Shown here: piece by piece, positions 24,537 through 36,735 of the stretch
Position numbering within the stretch: the stretch's first letter is position 1
How the letters are laid out: every line of letters begins with the position of its first letter
Notes under the pieces: generated by a model
What the model was told of the DNA's origin: nothing
The model's database searches: none
The model's input: the letters and a program-made list of their open reading frames with translations, nothing else
Assembly (NCBI GenBank): GCA_001939145.1
Contig: LSRX01000054.1
Span: 155,900-219,899 of the forward strand
From: Symbiodinium microadriaticum
Lineage: Eukaryota > Sar > Dinophyceae > Suessiales > Symbiodiniaceae
Reading direction: 5' to 3'
Length of the DNA: 64,000 bases
Translations under genes and position numbers: made by a program

Positions 24537-27500
24537 TCGTGTTTGGACAAGTTTTGGATATATTCTTAAACATATAGATACTGCGTGGATGCAGTCATGG
24601 AACCCTTGTAGTCACTAACATTCCTAGCCACAACAAAAAGCCCCCTCCGAGGCCCACAGCCATTGGAAGCCGTTGCGAGCAGAGGCGGCTAGCAGGGTCG
24701 TAGTCGGCTTATTTGGGAGGTGAAGTGGTGGGTAAAGGGCGGTGTTGACGTTCTTCTGGGACTTGGGGTAACCAGGGCGTGCTTTAGACTTTAGACCTCA
24801 AGTCTGAAGTTGGGGCTCTTTCTCGTCTTCTTGTAACAACTGAGAGTTTCGTCACACGGCAACGAAGGCTGTAGTGTACGATGTATCTACATTGCAGCAT
24901 GCTGCTTTTCCCTTCGCCTTCAGATGCCCGCAGCAACGATCGAGGAAACCGTCGTTGAAGAGCAGAGCTGAAGAGCTGATAAAGCAATCTAAGCCTCATG
25001 AGGCTGTCAGCCCTCAGGGTTTTGCCTCCACACTGTAGCGGAAGGGGATCGACATGGACAAACTCTTGAAACAAGAGTGCTGTCCCTGGGGAAGGGCCCT
25101 TCTTGGCGGGGGGGAAGAAGGCAGGGAAGGGGGAAGGGACGGAAGGGAGGGCTGCAGTGCTACTCCCGAAGCCTCGAGCTTCATCGAGCGATTCCTCGAC
25201 AGTTCTGCAATGGCAAAATCTGATATTGCAACTTTGTCGGCAAAGGCTAACTTTGGGTAGTGTATGCCACCTATGCTTCGTGCCAACTGTGCCACTTAGC
25301 AGCATGCGCCTGGCCAGCATCTCACGAATCGCAACTGGCTTCGAGCCAGCGCCTTCCTTTTCCATCCGATGTCCAGCCCATGGCACCAAGGCACCAGGGC
25401 TTCTAGTACCAACCAAGCGCCACGTGCTTTGCTCTGGCGAGTGTGGTTCGGCATCATCATCCTGAGCTCGATATTCATCGTCGCCATCCTGACGACTATC
25501 TTCGTCTTCCTTCCATCATCGATCAGCTCCATCTCGGTCTCAGAGATATCTGCAGACCTCAAAGGACTCGCTGAGAATAGAAAAGTCAAGCGCGGTCGTG
25601 TGAAGAGAGCAGTAGCTGTCTCGTTTCATGTCTACGAAGTCCTGAAGTTCTGTCCAAGTAGAAGACTCTCTGAGGTGTTGGAAGCACCTGCAGCTGAACC
25701 GGCTCCAGCTGATTGAACAGGCAAAGGAATTGGACCCCCAGCGAAGGGGTGCAGCCTACAGCGGCTCTCTCTTAATACGTCTCCCGGCCATTGCTATGGA
25801 GACAGCTGGCGACGCTGAAAAAGGCACGAACTCAAGAGCTTCCCGGTCTGCCTTCTGGGGCAAGGGCGCCACACATGGCAGGTGTCCTTCGAAGCGACTG
25901 GATTGGACCAGAGCCGGAGGCCTTCCGCACAGCTCAGTCAAGGGGCTGTCATGTTTTCCGGCTTTGGCAGGAAGGGCTGCTCCGCGCGGGCTTGCTCAGC
26001 CTCGCGGAGGCCATCGGCACAGAAAGGCCATCTGTCCGGCTCCGGCTCGTCATCGCCGACCTCGCATGGATGCAAACCAGAGCTCCTTACGTTAATGTAT
26101 GCGCCTCCACGGCAGCCCAGCTGACGAACCGAGCCCTTGCGGAGGCTGCTGGAGTTTCCCCGACGAGCCAACGGAACGCCTGGGGCCTGAGCTCTCGCAG
26201 CCTTGCATGGTGGGAGGAGTAATGATTCCCCCTACTATCAACTTACTAGTGGTGGTATATTGTATGTTCATCTGGTATGTTATGATATGTCGTATCATAA
26301 CATTGACATGTTATAGTTATTTCGTATGATGTGCTATATACTTACACTTCTGAAGTTGGCAGATTCGCCACAGGCCGCTATTGACACGGCAGGGCTTCTT
26401 CGAGCGCCTGCTGAAGGGCGAGGACGGCTTGGTCACTGCAAAGAATGCCCAACCTAGACGAAGCCTTACTAGGGTGTTGGCACTCATGGCACTCCTTTTT
26501 TCCCGGATCTTGGATAATCTGAACTTCGTCCTCGCGCGCAGACCTCGCTCCTGGACTGCGCCGCTGCAGATGCTTCTGCTGCCGAGGCAAGTTCTCCTAT
26601 TGCGGTTTTGTTCATGCTTGTATCGAGCAGATTGCTTAAACTCACGTGTACTGCACATGTCTCCATCGACAGAAAGCATGGAGGATGCTATTTCCCGTTG
26701 AACGGAGTGCTTCTCTTCCACCTGCAACCGCAGTCTCGATAATCGCGATGCCCGGATGCCCCATCTGCAGACCCATGGAAATTTCCAGTTGAGAGGCAGA
26801 TGTGAAGAGCCTTGGATTGCACCAACTCCTGGCGATCCGGTGCGCTGCCCCTTAATTTAGCATTCTTGTGACTCGGACTGTGGCAGATCTGTGTATCGGC
26901 AAGTTGGTGGTCGAGCAATTGCTCATGTCTGCTGGCAGTTGCAGTTGCTCAAGCTTCCATCAATAATGCAAACGGTGTAGCTTCGTTCTAGCTTCGCTTT
27001 GTTGTTGGAGAGTTCTTATGTAGACTCGACTCACCACACAGATGTTGGTCACCAGTGCTGGAATGCGCGGCATCGGCTACCCCATGAGGAGGCACTGCCA
27101 CTTGTGTTCACACACCACACCCGTGCTGACACGAGCAGATCATTGCAGACCCGTGATATGAGCGGCCAATTGTCCCGTTAGGATAGGCTGGGCCGATTGC
27201 ATCGTCCCACGTCCAGACCAGGCAAGCTCTCCGCGATACTTTTGCCCTTGCTCTTGCTACCTGATCCTGAGAGTTTCACAAGCTGTGAGAATAGGTTAGT
27301 TAATCCGTCCTTGCTCAGAAGGACGTCGAGCTGCCACATGCTCGGGGTCTCAGCGGTCGTTCCGCGCAATCTCGACAACGCAACAGCAGGCTGAAGTGAC
27401 AATGACAGTGCACGCAGGTAGATAGCGGCGGTGCCATGTTCTAAAGCGTTTTGCGCTTGTAGTGCAGCATGGAGTGATTGGAGGTTCCGCAGACGGCGAC

Positions 27501-28175
27501 CTCTCTGGGACGCAGCTGAGGCCGTGGCCTCAGAGGGTAGCAGATGCTAAAAGATGGTAAATAGTGGGTCGCGAAAGCAGGCACCAACTGGTCAATTCGT
27601 GCCAAGCTTGGTCCTTGCTGGTGGAGTTGCCGCTAAGGCACTGGGCCTAAGCGGCCTGCTTCGCCAAACTGGCAGGTGGTTTCGCATCGTGGCCACGACT
27701 TGAAGTTGTCCTTGCACCGTGTTTTAGGCTCATACGGCCTTGGCGGAAGCGTGGTGCCAAGTGGAAGCAGCGGGTGGCGCCTGTTGTGGCCAGAAATTGG
27801 CAGGTCCGAAGCTTATTTTTCATGTGCCAGCGTCTCTGAACTCGCGACTCGCAACCGTGCAGGAGTGGGGTGCCCCGCGCTGGGCGAGGGAAGCATTGGG
27901 GCTGCTTCTTCGCCGGCGCTGGTTTTCACAGGTGAGTGGAACGTGTTGGACCTCTGCGCCCCATAGCCGTACTGCAGAGTAGGTTTCACCAAGGTTCTGT
28001 CCACGAAAAGCAGGGCTGAAGCGCTCAGCTTGCTCTTTCTCTTCGTTGCCAAAGGCCAGGACTTCGAGCATATCGGGGCCTAACTCTATTCTAGCCGGCT
28101 CTGCTTCTGCGGCTGGAAGCTGGTGGTCTTGGTGACAGGCTCTCCCAACCGCGACCAGATCAAGGCGCCACACAG
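24537..28175. other. Unassigned region with + strand exon candidates
   Basis: Protein-like + strand frames include an ATG at 24925 (MPAATIEETVVEEQS, then stop) and an overlapping frame with EELIKQSKPHEAVSPQGF ending at 25046. Another near 25174-25260 reads FIERFLDSSAMAKSDIATLS. A hydrophobic segment near 25437-25510 includes FGIIILSSIFIVAILTTIFV. After AG-G near 26393 a frame reads GFFERLLKGEDGLVTAK. A purine-rich run lies at 25103-25150. No family is recognised. Confidence 0.3.
26278..26302. repeat. Perfect 10-base inverted repeat
   Basis: TGTTATGATA and TATCATAACA flank a five-base loop in a locally AT-rich pat. They would form a clean hairpin on either strand. Confidence 0.8.
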
Positions 28176-28397
28176 GCAGCAACGGTTTGCGCCATCCCCG
28201 AAGTTCAGCCCCAAGTTCAAGACGTGCAAGTTCCTGATGCTCCTGAAGTATGGGGGGATGCACATTTGTCACGCGCAGCTAAACTGACCAAATTGAACCC
28301 TAGGGCCCTAGAGACAGCAGGTCAGGACCAACCTAAAGGCTTCACGGGCTTCGCCGCTCTATCGGAAATATCGCACCATGAGACCTCTTGCACATAG
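28176..28397 (+). CDS. Likely terminal exon, unknown protein
   Basis: After CACACAG at 28169-28175 a frame of 73 codons runs to a TAG at 28395-28397 without a starting Met, as expected of a last exon. It begins AATVCAIPEVQPQVQDVQVP and has even, natural composition (Asp, Glu, Gln, Lys). No domain is recognised. Upstream exons are not identified; a frame near 27990-28080 (KSRAEALSLLFLFVAKGQDF) is one candidate. Confidence 0.4.
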   Translation, partial: AATVCAIPEVQPQVQDVQVPDAPEVWGDAHLSRAAKLTKLNPRALETAGQDQPKGFTGFAALSEISHHETSCT

Positions 28398-29300
28398 CGT
28401 GAACGCTCGACATATGCTTGATGTTGCAGTCGATGACGAACACAAGTGTCGAAACATCATGATGTGCATATTATCTTCGGACCTTGTTGCTACCGAAGCG
28501 CCAGGAAACGGAGAGATTCTGTCGCCCGCTGCCTGTCAGGCACCCGGGCGAAAGATGTAAAGCTAAGAAAGTTACAGCTGCGGAGTTCTGCTGCTTGCTG
28601 CGTCTCGCCGTTCAGCAGGTGCCATCTGGCGCTCTCCGGGCACCCCATACCAGGACCGGTCCGGGGCCTGGGCCTGGGGGTCTTGGGGCCCGCGCCGCCG
28701 GAACTCGTACTTGTTTTTGGAGTTTTTCCTTTGACACCGAGGGCTGCAGCGCTGCTTTTCGAGGATGGCCGTTCCTGGCTGCTGGATTCGGTGCCCGTGC
28801 TGCATTCACCTTCACATTGTTAAGGGCCTTATGTGCGTGATGGAGTCGGTTCAAACAAAAACACAGGAGCCATGAACCAGGAACGCTCAAATTCCCAAGA
28901 CCGGAAGCGACGGCCTGCTGCGGGGGAAGTGGACCGACTAAAGCGTCAACACGAATGAATGCTGAATGCGCAGGATTTGAGACGAAAAGACGGAGCAAAA
29001 TAGGCACTTCGTGCGCAGCACCTTGGTGTGGAGCGTCGCAAACGCCAGCGTATGCGAGCGTGTTGCTGCTCGGCTCCGACTCCCGAAATTCAGCCCACGC
29101 CCTTTGCTCGGGAGCTGGCGAAGTGGGAGCTGGGACCTGCACGCGGAGCGAAAATCTGTGATGCATCGATCAGCCCGATCATGGTCGGAGTCCTCTGAGC
29201 ATCTCTGAGGGTAGCAGGCTTAGTTTTAGCTGTTGTTTTTTCCTTGGATGTAGCTTTTTCTCTTAGATGCAACTTTTTTCCGTTTTTCTACTGACCCCAC
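28398..29300. other. No assignable gene
   Basis: Overlapping open frames occur on both strands at 28446-28840 and 28612-29166, but none shows a recognisable motif or a convincing composition. Confidence 0.3.
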
Positions 29301-29390
29301 CTAGCCCACCTAGCCCACCTGCCCCGCCTACCCCACGACCCCACCTGCCCCGCCTACCCCACTACCCCACCTGCCCCACTTAGTCAGGCT
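29301..29390. repeat. CCTACCCCA-type low-complexity tract
   Basis: Irregular tandem units of CCACCTGCCCCG and CCTACCCCA make a C-rich, G-poor tract. No coding sense. Confidence 0.8.
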
Positions 29391-29438
29391 TTGCGTAAGA
29401 GGAGGGAACGAGCTCATTCAGACAATCATGCGCGCAGG

Positions 29439-29571
29439 AGTGAATCCAGCAGGAAACTCTGACCGAAGACGAAAACCGTAAGCAGTGAATCCAGCAGAAA
29501 CGTTTTCCGAAGACGAAAACCCTAAGGAGTAAATCCAACAGGATACTTTGACCCAAAACGAAACAGAAAGG
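29439..29571 (+). repeat. Three tandem copies of a ~45-base unit
   Basis: Units at 29439-29483, 29484-29527 and 29528-29571 each begin AGTGAATCCAGCAGGAAA (third copy diverged) and contain CGAAGACGAAAACCNTAAG. They end 11 bases before the start of the ATPase-like frame at 29583. Confidence 0.85.
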
Positions 29572-29582
29572 ACTGTTGTGGC

Positions 29583-31085
29583 GTGAATAATGGACAATTA
29601 GTTCTTCAAGGTTCCCGAGTGTTTCTCAGTCACAACCCCATCTCGGACGAGAAACACTACATCATCAAACATTTCATCTTCGGTAGCAAGTGCAAACCCG
29701 GCCTCTTCATGGCCTCCATGCACGGGAAGGCTCATAGTGTGGCTACCCCCAAGGTGGGCAAGAAGATCCTGCAATACACCCTTGAGAACCTGGGATGTCA
29801 TCAATTCAACATCTTTGACCTCCAGACCTCTGATTCGAAAAATACGAATACCCGCTTTGAGGACAAAACGGACGAGGAGGTGGATGCTGGGTTTGATTAT
29901 ATTGCCACTGAAGGCCTTCGTTCCTCCCGCGAAATGCAGAGGTGGATGACGAAAGCAATCAAGAATTCAAGCTTTCCAACTTCAGTTGGCCGAACAGTCT
30001 CGTTGAAAAAGCCCTTTGCAATCTCGCTTCTGAGGCCCATTCCGTTCACGAGTACCTTCTGCCATACTTGGATTCTGGACATCTTCGAAAGGATTTGGGA
30101 TTTCGATACCTCTGCCCTGGTACTTCTCGGGGAAGCTGGAGCTGGGAAGCTGCCCTTGGGTCGTCTCCTGATGGCTCAGGTGCGACACAATCAGGTCGCA
30201 GACTTTTTGGACGACACCACCATCAAGTGGCCTTCTAGCAAGATGTTGAATCCGAGCGCGCTGGGGTGCTGTGAAATGGGTGCAGAACCAGCCTCGAGCC
30301 GTCGCTGACAATACTTTCGATGAGGACTACAAAGTCAAAACAGAGAGCTTCTTACCCAGTGTCCGCCACGATGCGTTCTCGCAAGCCCGCATTCGGTCCT
30401 GACATCACCAAAGCCCACATGAATGCAATTTTGAAGCGAAGCGTCTTCGTGGTAAACACAGACACGCACATCCATTACAGGAAGGCTGGCATCAAACAAG
30501 ATCGCGTTCGTCGTATCGAAATTCCAAATGCCGAGTGTCTCACAGATGCAGGGAAGGCTTTTGTACGGGATGTTCAAAAATGGCGGTCGTCTGCTGCCTC
30601 CCGACTTCAGCGCACAGATGCGTCGGGGGCAAGAGTGGGTGTCCTAGCCTTGTTTCCTATGCTTGCCTGGCAGGCTTCGCCCCGACGTGGCCCTGCAAGA
30701 CAGCCGCCGCACAGACCTTTTGCTATGTGTTTGTCTCCAATCTCTTGACTGTCGAAGTGTTGCGAACTTGGGGCCCGGCAGGAGCAACAGCCTGATGAAC
30801 GATCTCGGCGTTCGCGGGAAAAGAATTGCTCGCACCGTGCATCCTTGTTCGTCATACCCAGCAGCAACCCTGCAAAGCAAAAAAAGATGTGTTTTTTTGC
30901 CCGCTTACTCAGCGACACAGAGTTACAACTTAGTCACTTTGCGGAAAAAGCTGAAAAGTATAAACAAAACTGGCATTTTACCATCTCTGGACATTCACGC
31001 GGTGCGGCTCGTTTTGACAACATTTCCAGTTCTGAAGCGGCAGCTAGAGGATGTCATCGTCTCATCGGTGGGAAGCCTGCCAAGT
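29583..31085 (+). pseudogene. Decayed P-loop ATPase-like reading frame
   Basis: The frame at 29583-30308 (241 codons, first codon GTG) contains LVLLGEAGAGKLPLGRLL, a P-loop in which the usual Ser/Thr after Lys is Leu. A stop at 30306-30308 is followed by another frame (30320-30748) with THMNAIL-type sequence (AHMNAILKRSVFVVNTDTHI). A further frame at 30845-31085 contains FFARLLSDTELQLSHFAEKA. The order and spacing recall a multicopy AAA-like protein that I associate with Symbiodiniaceae genomes. The broken P-loop, frame changes and stops argue for a relic. It could alternatively be an active gene with introns here, since the middle part also fits exon-sized pieces. Family assignment is from memory and not firm. 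Confidence 0.4.
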
Positions 31086-34000
31086 GAGAGCTCATTGCTG
31101 ACGCATGCAGCCTGCCTGCAGCAACAGATCCTGCAGGGTAAGCCATCTTATTTTATTCACTAACGAGCAGTGGCTGTTTTTCGTGACATGATGATCACGA
31201 ATAGGTCTGGACAGCTGGCAAGTCGAACGTCGCTTGCCCGCAGAGTCTTGTGAGGGGGAACTGACAGTTAGCGCCGTGGAGTTCTGTTCCATTCTCCCGC
31301 TGAGTCTGGTGGCGTGCGGGAAGTGGTTTCGCCTCGGTCCGATGGCTTGGAGGCTGCGGCTTACAGGCAGCAAAAGCCGAGCGTTGAGTCTGCGCCTGCG
31401 CATAGACAATCTCAGACACGGCTTGACTCTCTCTTCGATTGGCAGGCTGTTTCGCTCCCTGGGGCTCCCTGGAAGCACTCGGATGTGCTGCGGCACATTG
31501 TCCAGCGCGACACGACCAGGTCGCCTGCCGGCAGTGCTTTGATCCTGCTGGACGACCAGCATCCTCCACTGCCCCTGGTGGAGCACGGGCAGTCTCGGAT
31601 CAGGCTTTCGGCCTTCTCACATCAGTCATACTTGTTCCTTTGGATGAAGTGGTCGAGTGTCAGTACAGATTCAGTAAAGTGTGAGTTGAATCACTTATGA
31701 TTCGCAAAGACCGGTCTAGGCGTGCGCTCTTCTTGCTCGGCTGTCCAGCTGGGCTGAACCCCTCGCAGGAGCCTCTTGTCCTGTAAAGCGGGCTTTGCCC
31801 AACGAAGATAGGGTGCAGGAACACCTGCTTGCTTGCTCCCCTTTTGTTGATCACCGCCATGTAGCTCTCCCATGTCAGGCCCCTGCTCACATATCCATCA
31901 ATGCCCTTTCTCAACACATCTCCTGGGCAGATACCTGTTTGCCGTGCGCCGCGTGCCCCTTCGACAACGCCTGCTTGTTGACCCCAGCGCTTCAATGAAC
32001 CTCAAACATGTCTTGGAGGAGCATGCTTTTGCACGTGCGGCACGTTGTGCTGGCTGGCAGGCGGGAGCGGAGTATCATGCAGTCACACGGTGAGATGGGT
32101 TAACAAACGGACTTTCAAGCTGCCTCAGAAACTTTCAGAAAACGCCCAGCACTTTGTCAACAAGCCGTCGTCATGAGCACCCAAAGCACGTCAGCCGGGT
32201 TGTGCGAAGCAGGTCCTTCGGCTGCGTCTGGGCAAAGCATCGGAGTTTGCCTCGAAGATGGTTCTTCGACTTCAGGCTGCCGGTCGAATTGGGATCGGCG
32301 AGATGTCTGAAGGATCAGGATCCTGAAGAAGAAATCCTTTGGTAATGGCCGCTCAGGTTTGGCACTCGTGTGGACGCCTTCTACCATCCCTCGATGCCAT
32401 GACAGTACCTGGAGGTGGACATGGAGGGACTGAAGGACTATGGTCGATGGCTCTGTTTGAGACCCGAGGAGCGTAATTGCACCTATCTGGTTCGAAAACA
32501 TCTGTAGGGAGCAAAGCTCACCACCCTCTCTGCACTTGTACTTTTGAGTTCACGGAGGTGCCGGAGTCTGCATTGATTCCCTATGCATTCCCGTCATTCC
32601 TTGCAGGACCCTTCTTGCCGTGGCCATCGCAGCGCAACCTGGCAACGGACTATGATAGCGGCGCTCTGACCAAGGCTGGAAGAAGGGCAAAGGGCCGTGA
32701 GATTGTTGAATCCTAGAAGCTACAGCTACAGCTACCATGTACATCTGCCTCATCTTGCAGCCCGTCAGTCTTGTTCGCCCTGGCCGCAGGTTGCGGTCCA
32801 TTTCCTTGTGCCCATTGAAACAGAGTCTGGCCTGCAAGACGCGTAGGCTTCTGAAGTTCTTTAGGGTGTGTATGGGAAGCTTCCGCTTAAAGTGTCAGGA
32901 GCTGTCCGAACTCTTGGACCGCACGGGCCCACACTCCTCGGCTGCTCGTGATGCGCTGGCTCTGGCAACACGCAGCGCTGTGGCAGCTGTTTGCCACTCA
33001 AAGGCGCCGCAGGGCACACGAAGACGCGGTTGTATTTGTACACTTGTATGGATGACAGCTACCGTTGAAGTTGAAGAGGTTCGGGGATCCGCGGCAGGGC
33101 TAGCGTGACAGATGCCATGCCGAAGATGCCAACCCGAAACTCGTGTTTGGCGTTGTTTCATGACGGCTTCACCGAGAGGCAACTTAGCACAGGACACCAT
33201 AGCAGCGAGACGTGACATCTGCCCATAGCAGTGGAAAGGGCGGATGGCGCGGCTGCCAGATCACTTTGTGACGCTCGGCAAAGCGGGTCAAGGATTCAGG
33301 AATTCACAGATACTTACAGCACACTTGAACTCAGGCTTTCGATGCGGAGGCATGATCACTATCCGCGGCAGGCTTGCGGACAGGCTGGTCCACACGTCTC
33401 GCGCATTCAGCGAGCAGCTTGGATGCTGTGGATCTGTTAGATTCTGTTAGATCTGAGATTGCTTTGCTGCTGTTTGCGACCATCGGGCCAAAGACTAGCA
33501 CGTGTCTCAGGCGTGTTTTCCTCAAAGAGCTGAAGAAATCTGGGCTGAAACAGCAGGAGGACTGAGCATATGCGACGTCACGTCACATGATGTTATGCTG
33601 CTTAAAATCTTAGGCTCTACTGCAAGCCTACAGCTTTGTGTGTAGACTCTAGCACATTCCTCCGTTGGGCACGACTTTGGCGAGGAAGCCTCTAGCGGGA
33701 TAAGAGTGCACAGAGGCAAGCGCTGCAGTGTGATGTGCAAATGAGCCTCCAGACAGGCACAGACACGTTTCTGTTCCCCGGCAAGGCCAGAAGATCAGCT
33801 GTGGAGGCGCGCTGGTGCTGGACCTCGCTGCGAACGGAAGCTCGCACGTGCCACTCAAGCAACTATGCAGTGGAAGGAAACGCATACAGTAGAAAAGAGC
33901 TGAGGGATGATGAAAACCCCGAGAGCATTCTTAAAGCTAGATGCAGCCGTACTTTAAGAGCAATGGAATTCTTTGTAAAACGATACGCGAATGTTTGTAA

Positions 34001-36525
34001 CATTAGCTCAGGCCATACAGTCCCAAAGTCCTGTAAAACGATAAGAGCAAAGTAAAACGATAACCATGTTAAGGGTCATGCAAATGGGTGGGGGTCTTCA
34101 CGCGCTTTTAGCTGGAGCTGCTGAGCTTTGCTGAGGATCCGGCTTTGAATGCTATTCACCCAGCCGAGAAGCTCAGGGCTGCATTGGGGCGGCGACCTGC
34201 TTCTTGGCTTTTGGCTAAAGACAGGGAGCAGTCTCTTCATCTCTTCGCTACTGATTGGCTATTCTGGTGCTCCTAAGTAGTGCCAGGCAAGGGGCATGAG
34301 GATTTGATGTGCTACTGTACCATTGCGCTCGCACTGCACTCAGGAATCCTTCTTCGTCGATCTCGGGACTAAGAAAGTCACCGCTGCACCACACCATGTG
34401 GCTGCAGCTCTGCGTGGGTGTGAGCGGGCCAATGCACCAGAGGCCAGAGCTGTAATCAGTCCTCTTGATACTGCATGGTAGCACTGTTGCGTTCTGGCTG
34501 TTGTCATGCGAACTTAAGAAGGGACAGTAAACAGACTCAATTTATCTGTTCTGGCTAGTTTCTTAGGGTGCTCCTTGCTTCCCTTCGGTGGTCCAGTAGA
34601 GTCCAGAGCGAGCTGTGAGGTCATTGGCATCCTCCAGAGCGGCCTCCTGGGCGAGGAGTCCTCATCCATGGAAGTTCTGCGAACCGTGCTCAAGACACCC
34701 TAGGCCCTAAGCCTACTTTTTCAGTTCCCTGGGACGACAAGAAGTCCGTTCGAAGTAGCAGAAAAGCTGAGCCGGATGCCAGAGCTCCATGCATCTCTGC
34801 GGCGGAGAGGCCAAGACTTCATTTTCATCTTCAGCTGCTACGAGCTTCCGTGAGTTTTTTCTTGACGACGTCTTCGCAGAAAGCCACGGTGGCAAGGCAA
34901 AGCCAAGGGCCGGCCGGTCCTTGGCTTCTTCTGTCTTTTTCTCTCGGTGTTCTTCGAGAACAAAAGGTGAAACCCCGCTGCAAGTGTGACCGGAAGATAT
35001 CTGAACGAAGCTCTGCAGGCTTTCAGAGGCACCGTTCGATGCTCTATTCATGCAGATCTGATTGCTTGAGCGCCAGTTTCAGATCCTGAGACCAACGATG
35101 TCAGAGTTGCCTCTCTACCATCGGGAACAACGGTAATTTCTTTCCTGGATTTGCTTTGGGACGACGCCCATGAGTTCCTCAACCTGGCTTTGGGTCACTG
35201 GCTTGGGCTTGGTAAGGGGTCGGTATTCCCGGGCAGCGCAGTCGGTCGCTTTTTGGCTTCGTCCAAGACCCCGACGAGCCTCCCACGCGCCCTGCGATGC
35301 TCGCCTCTCTGTGGACCGGGCTGCAGCCGGGCCACATCACGATGTGACAGGGCAGATCCGAGTGAAGTACTGGAACTTACCAGGAAATTACGAGGTGGAA
35401 TTTGTTGACAGAGATAAGTTGCACACGGCTTTCAATCGTTGTGCACCCTGAAGACGGTGCGGCGAACGGGCTAACGCGTGCAGTGGCGTACGGGAGTCCG
35501 TCCGAGCAGGCCCGGCTCCGTTAGTGCCGGTCTTTCAGTCCGAGCAGAGGGCGAAGCACACAGATTCCAGGGCATCGACCCCCTTGTCATTGACATCGTG
35601 GGTCTTCTCCAGAAGATACGCGCGTCCATGTTCCAGGATGGATGCGCGCTTTACAAGACGACAGTGAGCAGAAGTTCAAACTCTGGGTAGCTTCCGCACG
35701 ATAGTTCAGCACGACAGCACTCGGCCGAGTCAGCATGAGTCAGCCTCGTGATGCTTGCTATGTACAGGGTGCTCGACTAGCGTGATTCGCGCCTCTTGAT
35801 TTTATGTCCTATAGGAGGACATCGCTCGATTTCGTGTGGCACGGCACCAAATCCCAGGACCGACACCTGTGCTTCATGTTGTACAGGTGTGGAGAAGCCA
35901 TACGTTCGCTCATGATCTGAAGGCATTACCCACAAACCGTCTACCGGAGCCTGAAAAACCCTAAGCCGCAAACTGTAAGCCCTCAACCCCTGAAAAGTCT
36001 CCTCAGACTTTGCAGATTCAAAAGAGATGATCAAAGACTTCCATTACTTTTTCACTTGTTCTCGTGTGCTTGGCACCCGTGCGAGAATCCCTGGCCGGAG
36101 CTGTATGTCGATCTCTGTAATCAGGCGGTTGTAAAATACCCTGTCAACCGGACCTGTAATCCCACCTGGAACAAACTCGGGATAGTACCGGGAGGGCATG
36201 CTGCACCGAATGATAATTTAGCATCGGCTAGCCGCTGGTGGCGTATTGCTACTCTCATACGTCTGATTGGGGTTGTCGGGATCTGATATTTATACTATGA
36301 TATGATGGCATCCCGGCGTCAGATGCAAGAACCTTGACCTCGGCCAATCCGCTGCTGGGCGACAAGGTGCAAAGGCACGAGCCGAATGCTCGATGCAGAA
36401 ACACTCCCCAGCAGCTGATTCTCTCAAGTGGCACTCTTAGTGCAGAGAGGGCGAGGGGGGAGAGATGGAGAGAGAGGCAGTGGAAGCAAGCGGTTCAGAC
36501 TGCAAACATATCAACAACTTGAGAG
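31086..36525. other. Unassigned region with + strand exon candidates
   Basis: Protein-like + strand segments: 31199-31260 (WQVERRLPAESCEGELTVSA); 31314-31700 (129 codons, with SLFDWQAVSLPGAPWKHSDV); 31986-32093 (NLKHVLEEHAFARAARCAGW); a segment after AG-G near 32213 (VLRLRLGKASEFASKMVLRL); and 32558-32716, ending IVES then stop. Others are 32865-33010 (FRLKCQELSELLDRT); 33437-33565, ending KELKKSGLKQQED then stop; and 35572-35690 after AG-G (GIDPLVIDIVGLLQKIRASM). None has a recognised domain. They may derive from one or more genes whose exons I could not join. Confidence 0.3.
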
Positions 36526-36735
36526 GCAAGCTTTCTGAGCCTTGTCGACCGCTGTACAACGTCGCTGCTGGGTCGGGCGCTGCAGTTCCTCGATGCCACA
36601 GTTCGCATACGACAGATCTTCTATTTCTACCACCTACAGAGTCATGCGAGATCCCTGCAATGGCCCTACAACATCCTGCAACCTCCACAACCGACCACAG
36701 CTCATGGGCTGAGGTCAGCGTCTTCTGGGAGCTGA
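36526..36735 (+). CDS. Likely terminal exon, unknown protein
   Basis: After GAGAG at 36521-36525 a 69-codon frame runs to a TGA at 36733-36735 with no initial Met. It begins ASFLSLVDRCTTSLLGRALQ and continues FLDATVRIRQIFYFYHLQSH, an amphipathic, aromatic-rich sequence quite unlike random translation. No family is recognised. Confidence 0.4.
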   Translation, partial: ASFLSLVDRCTTSLLGRALQFLDATVRIRQIFYFYHLQSHARSLQWPYNILQPPQPTTAHGLRSASSGS

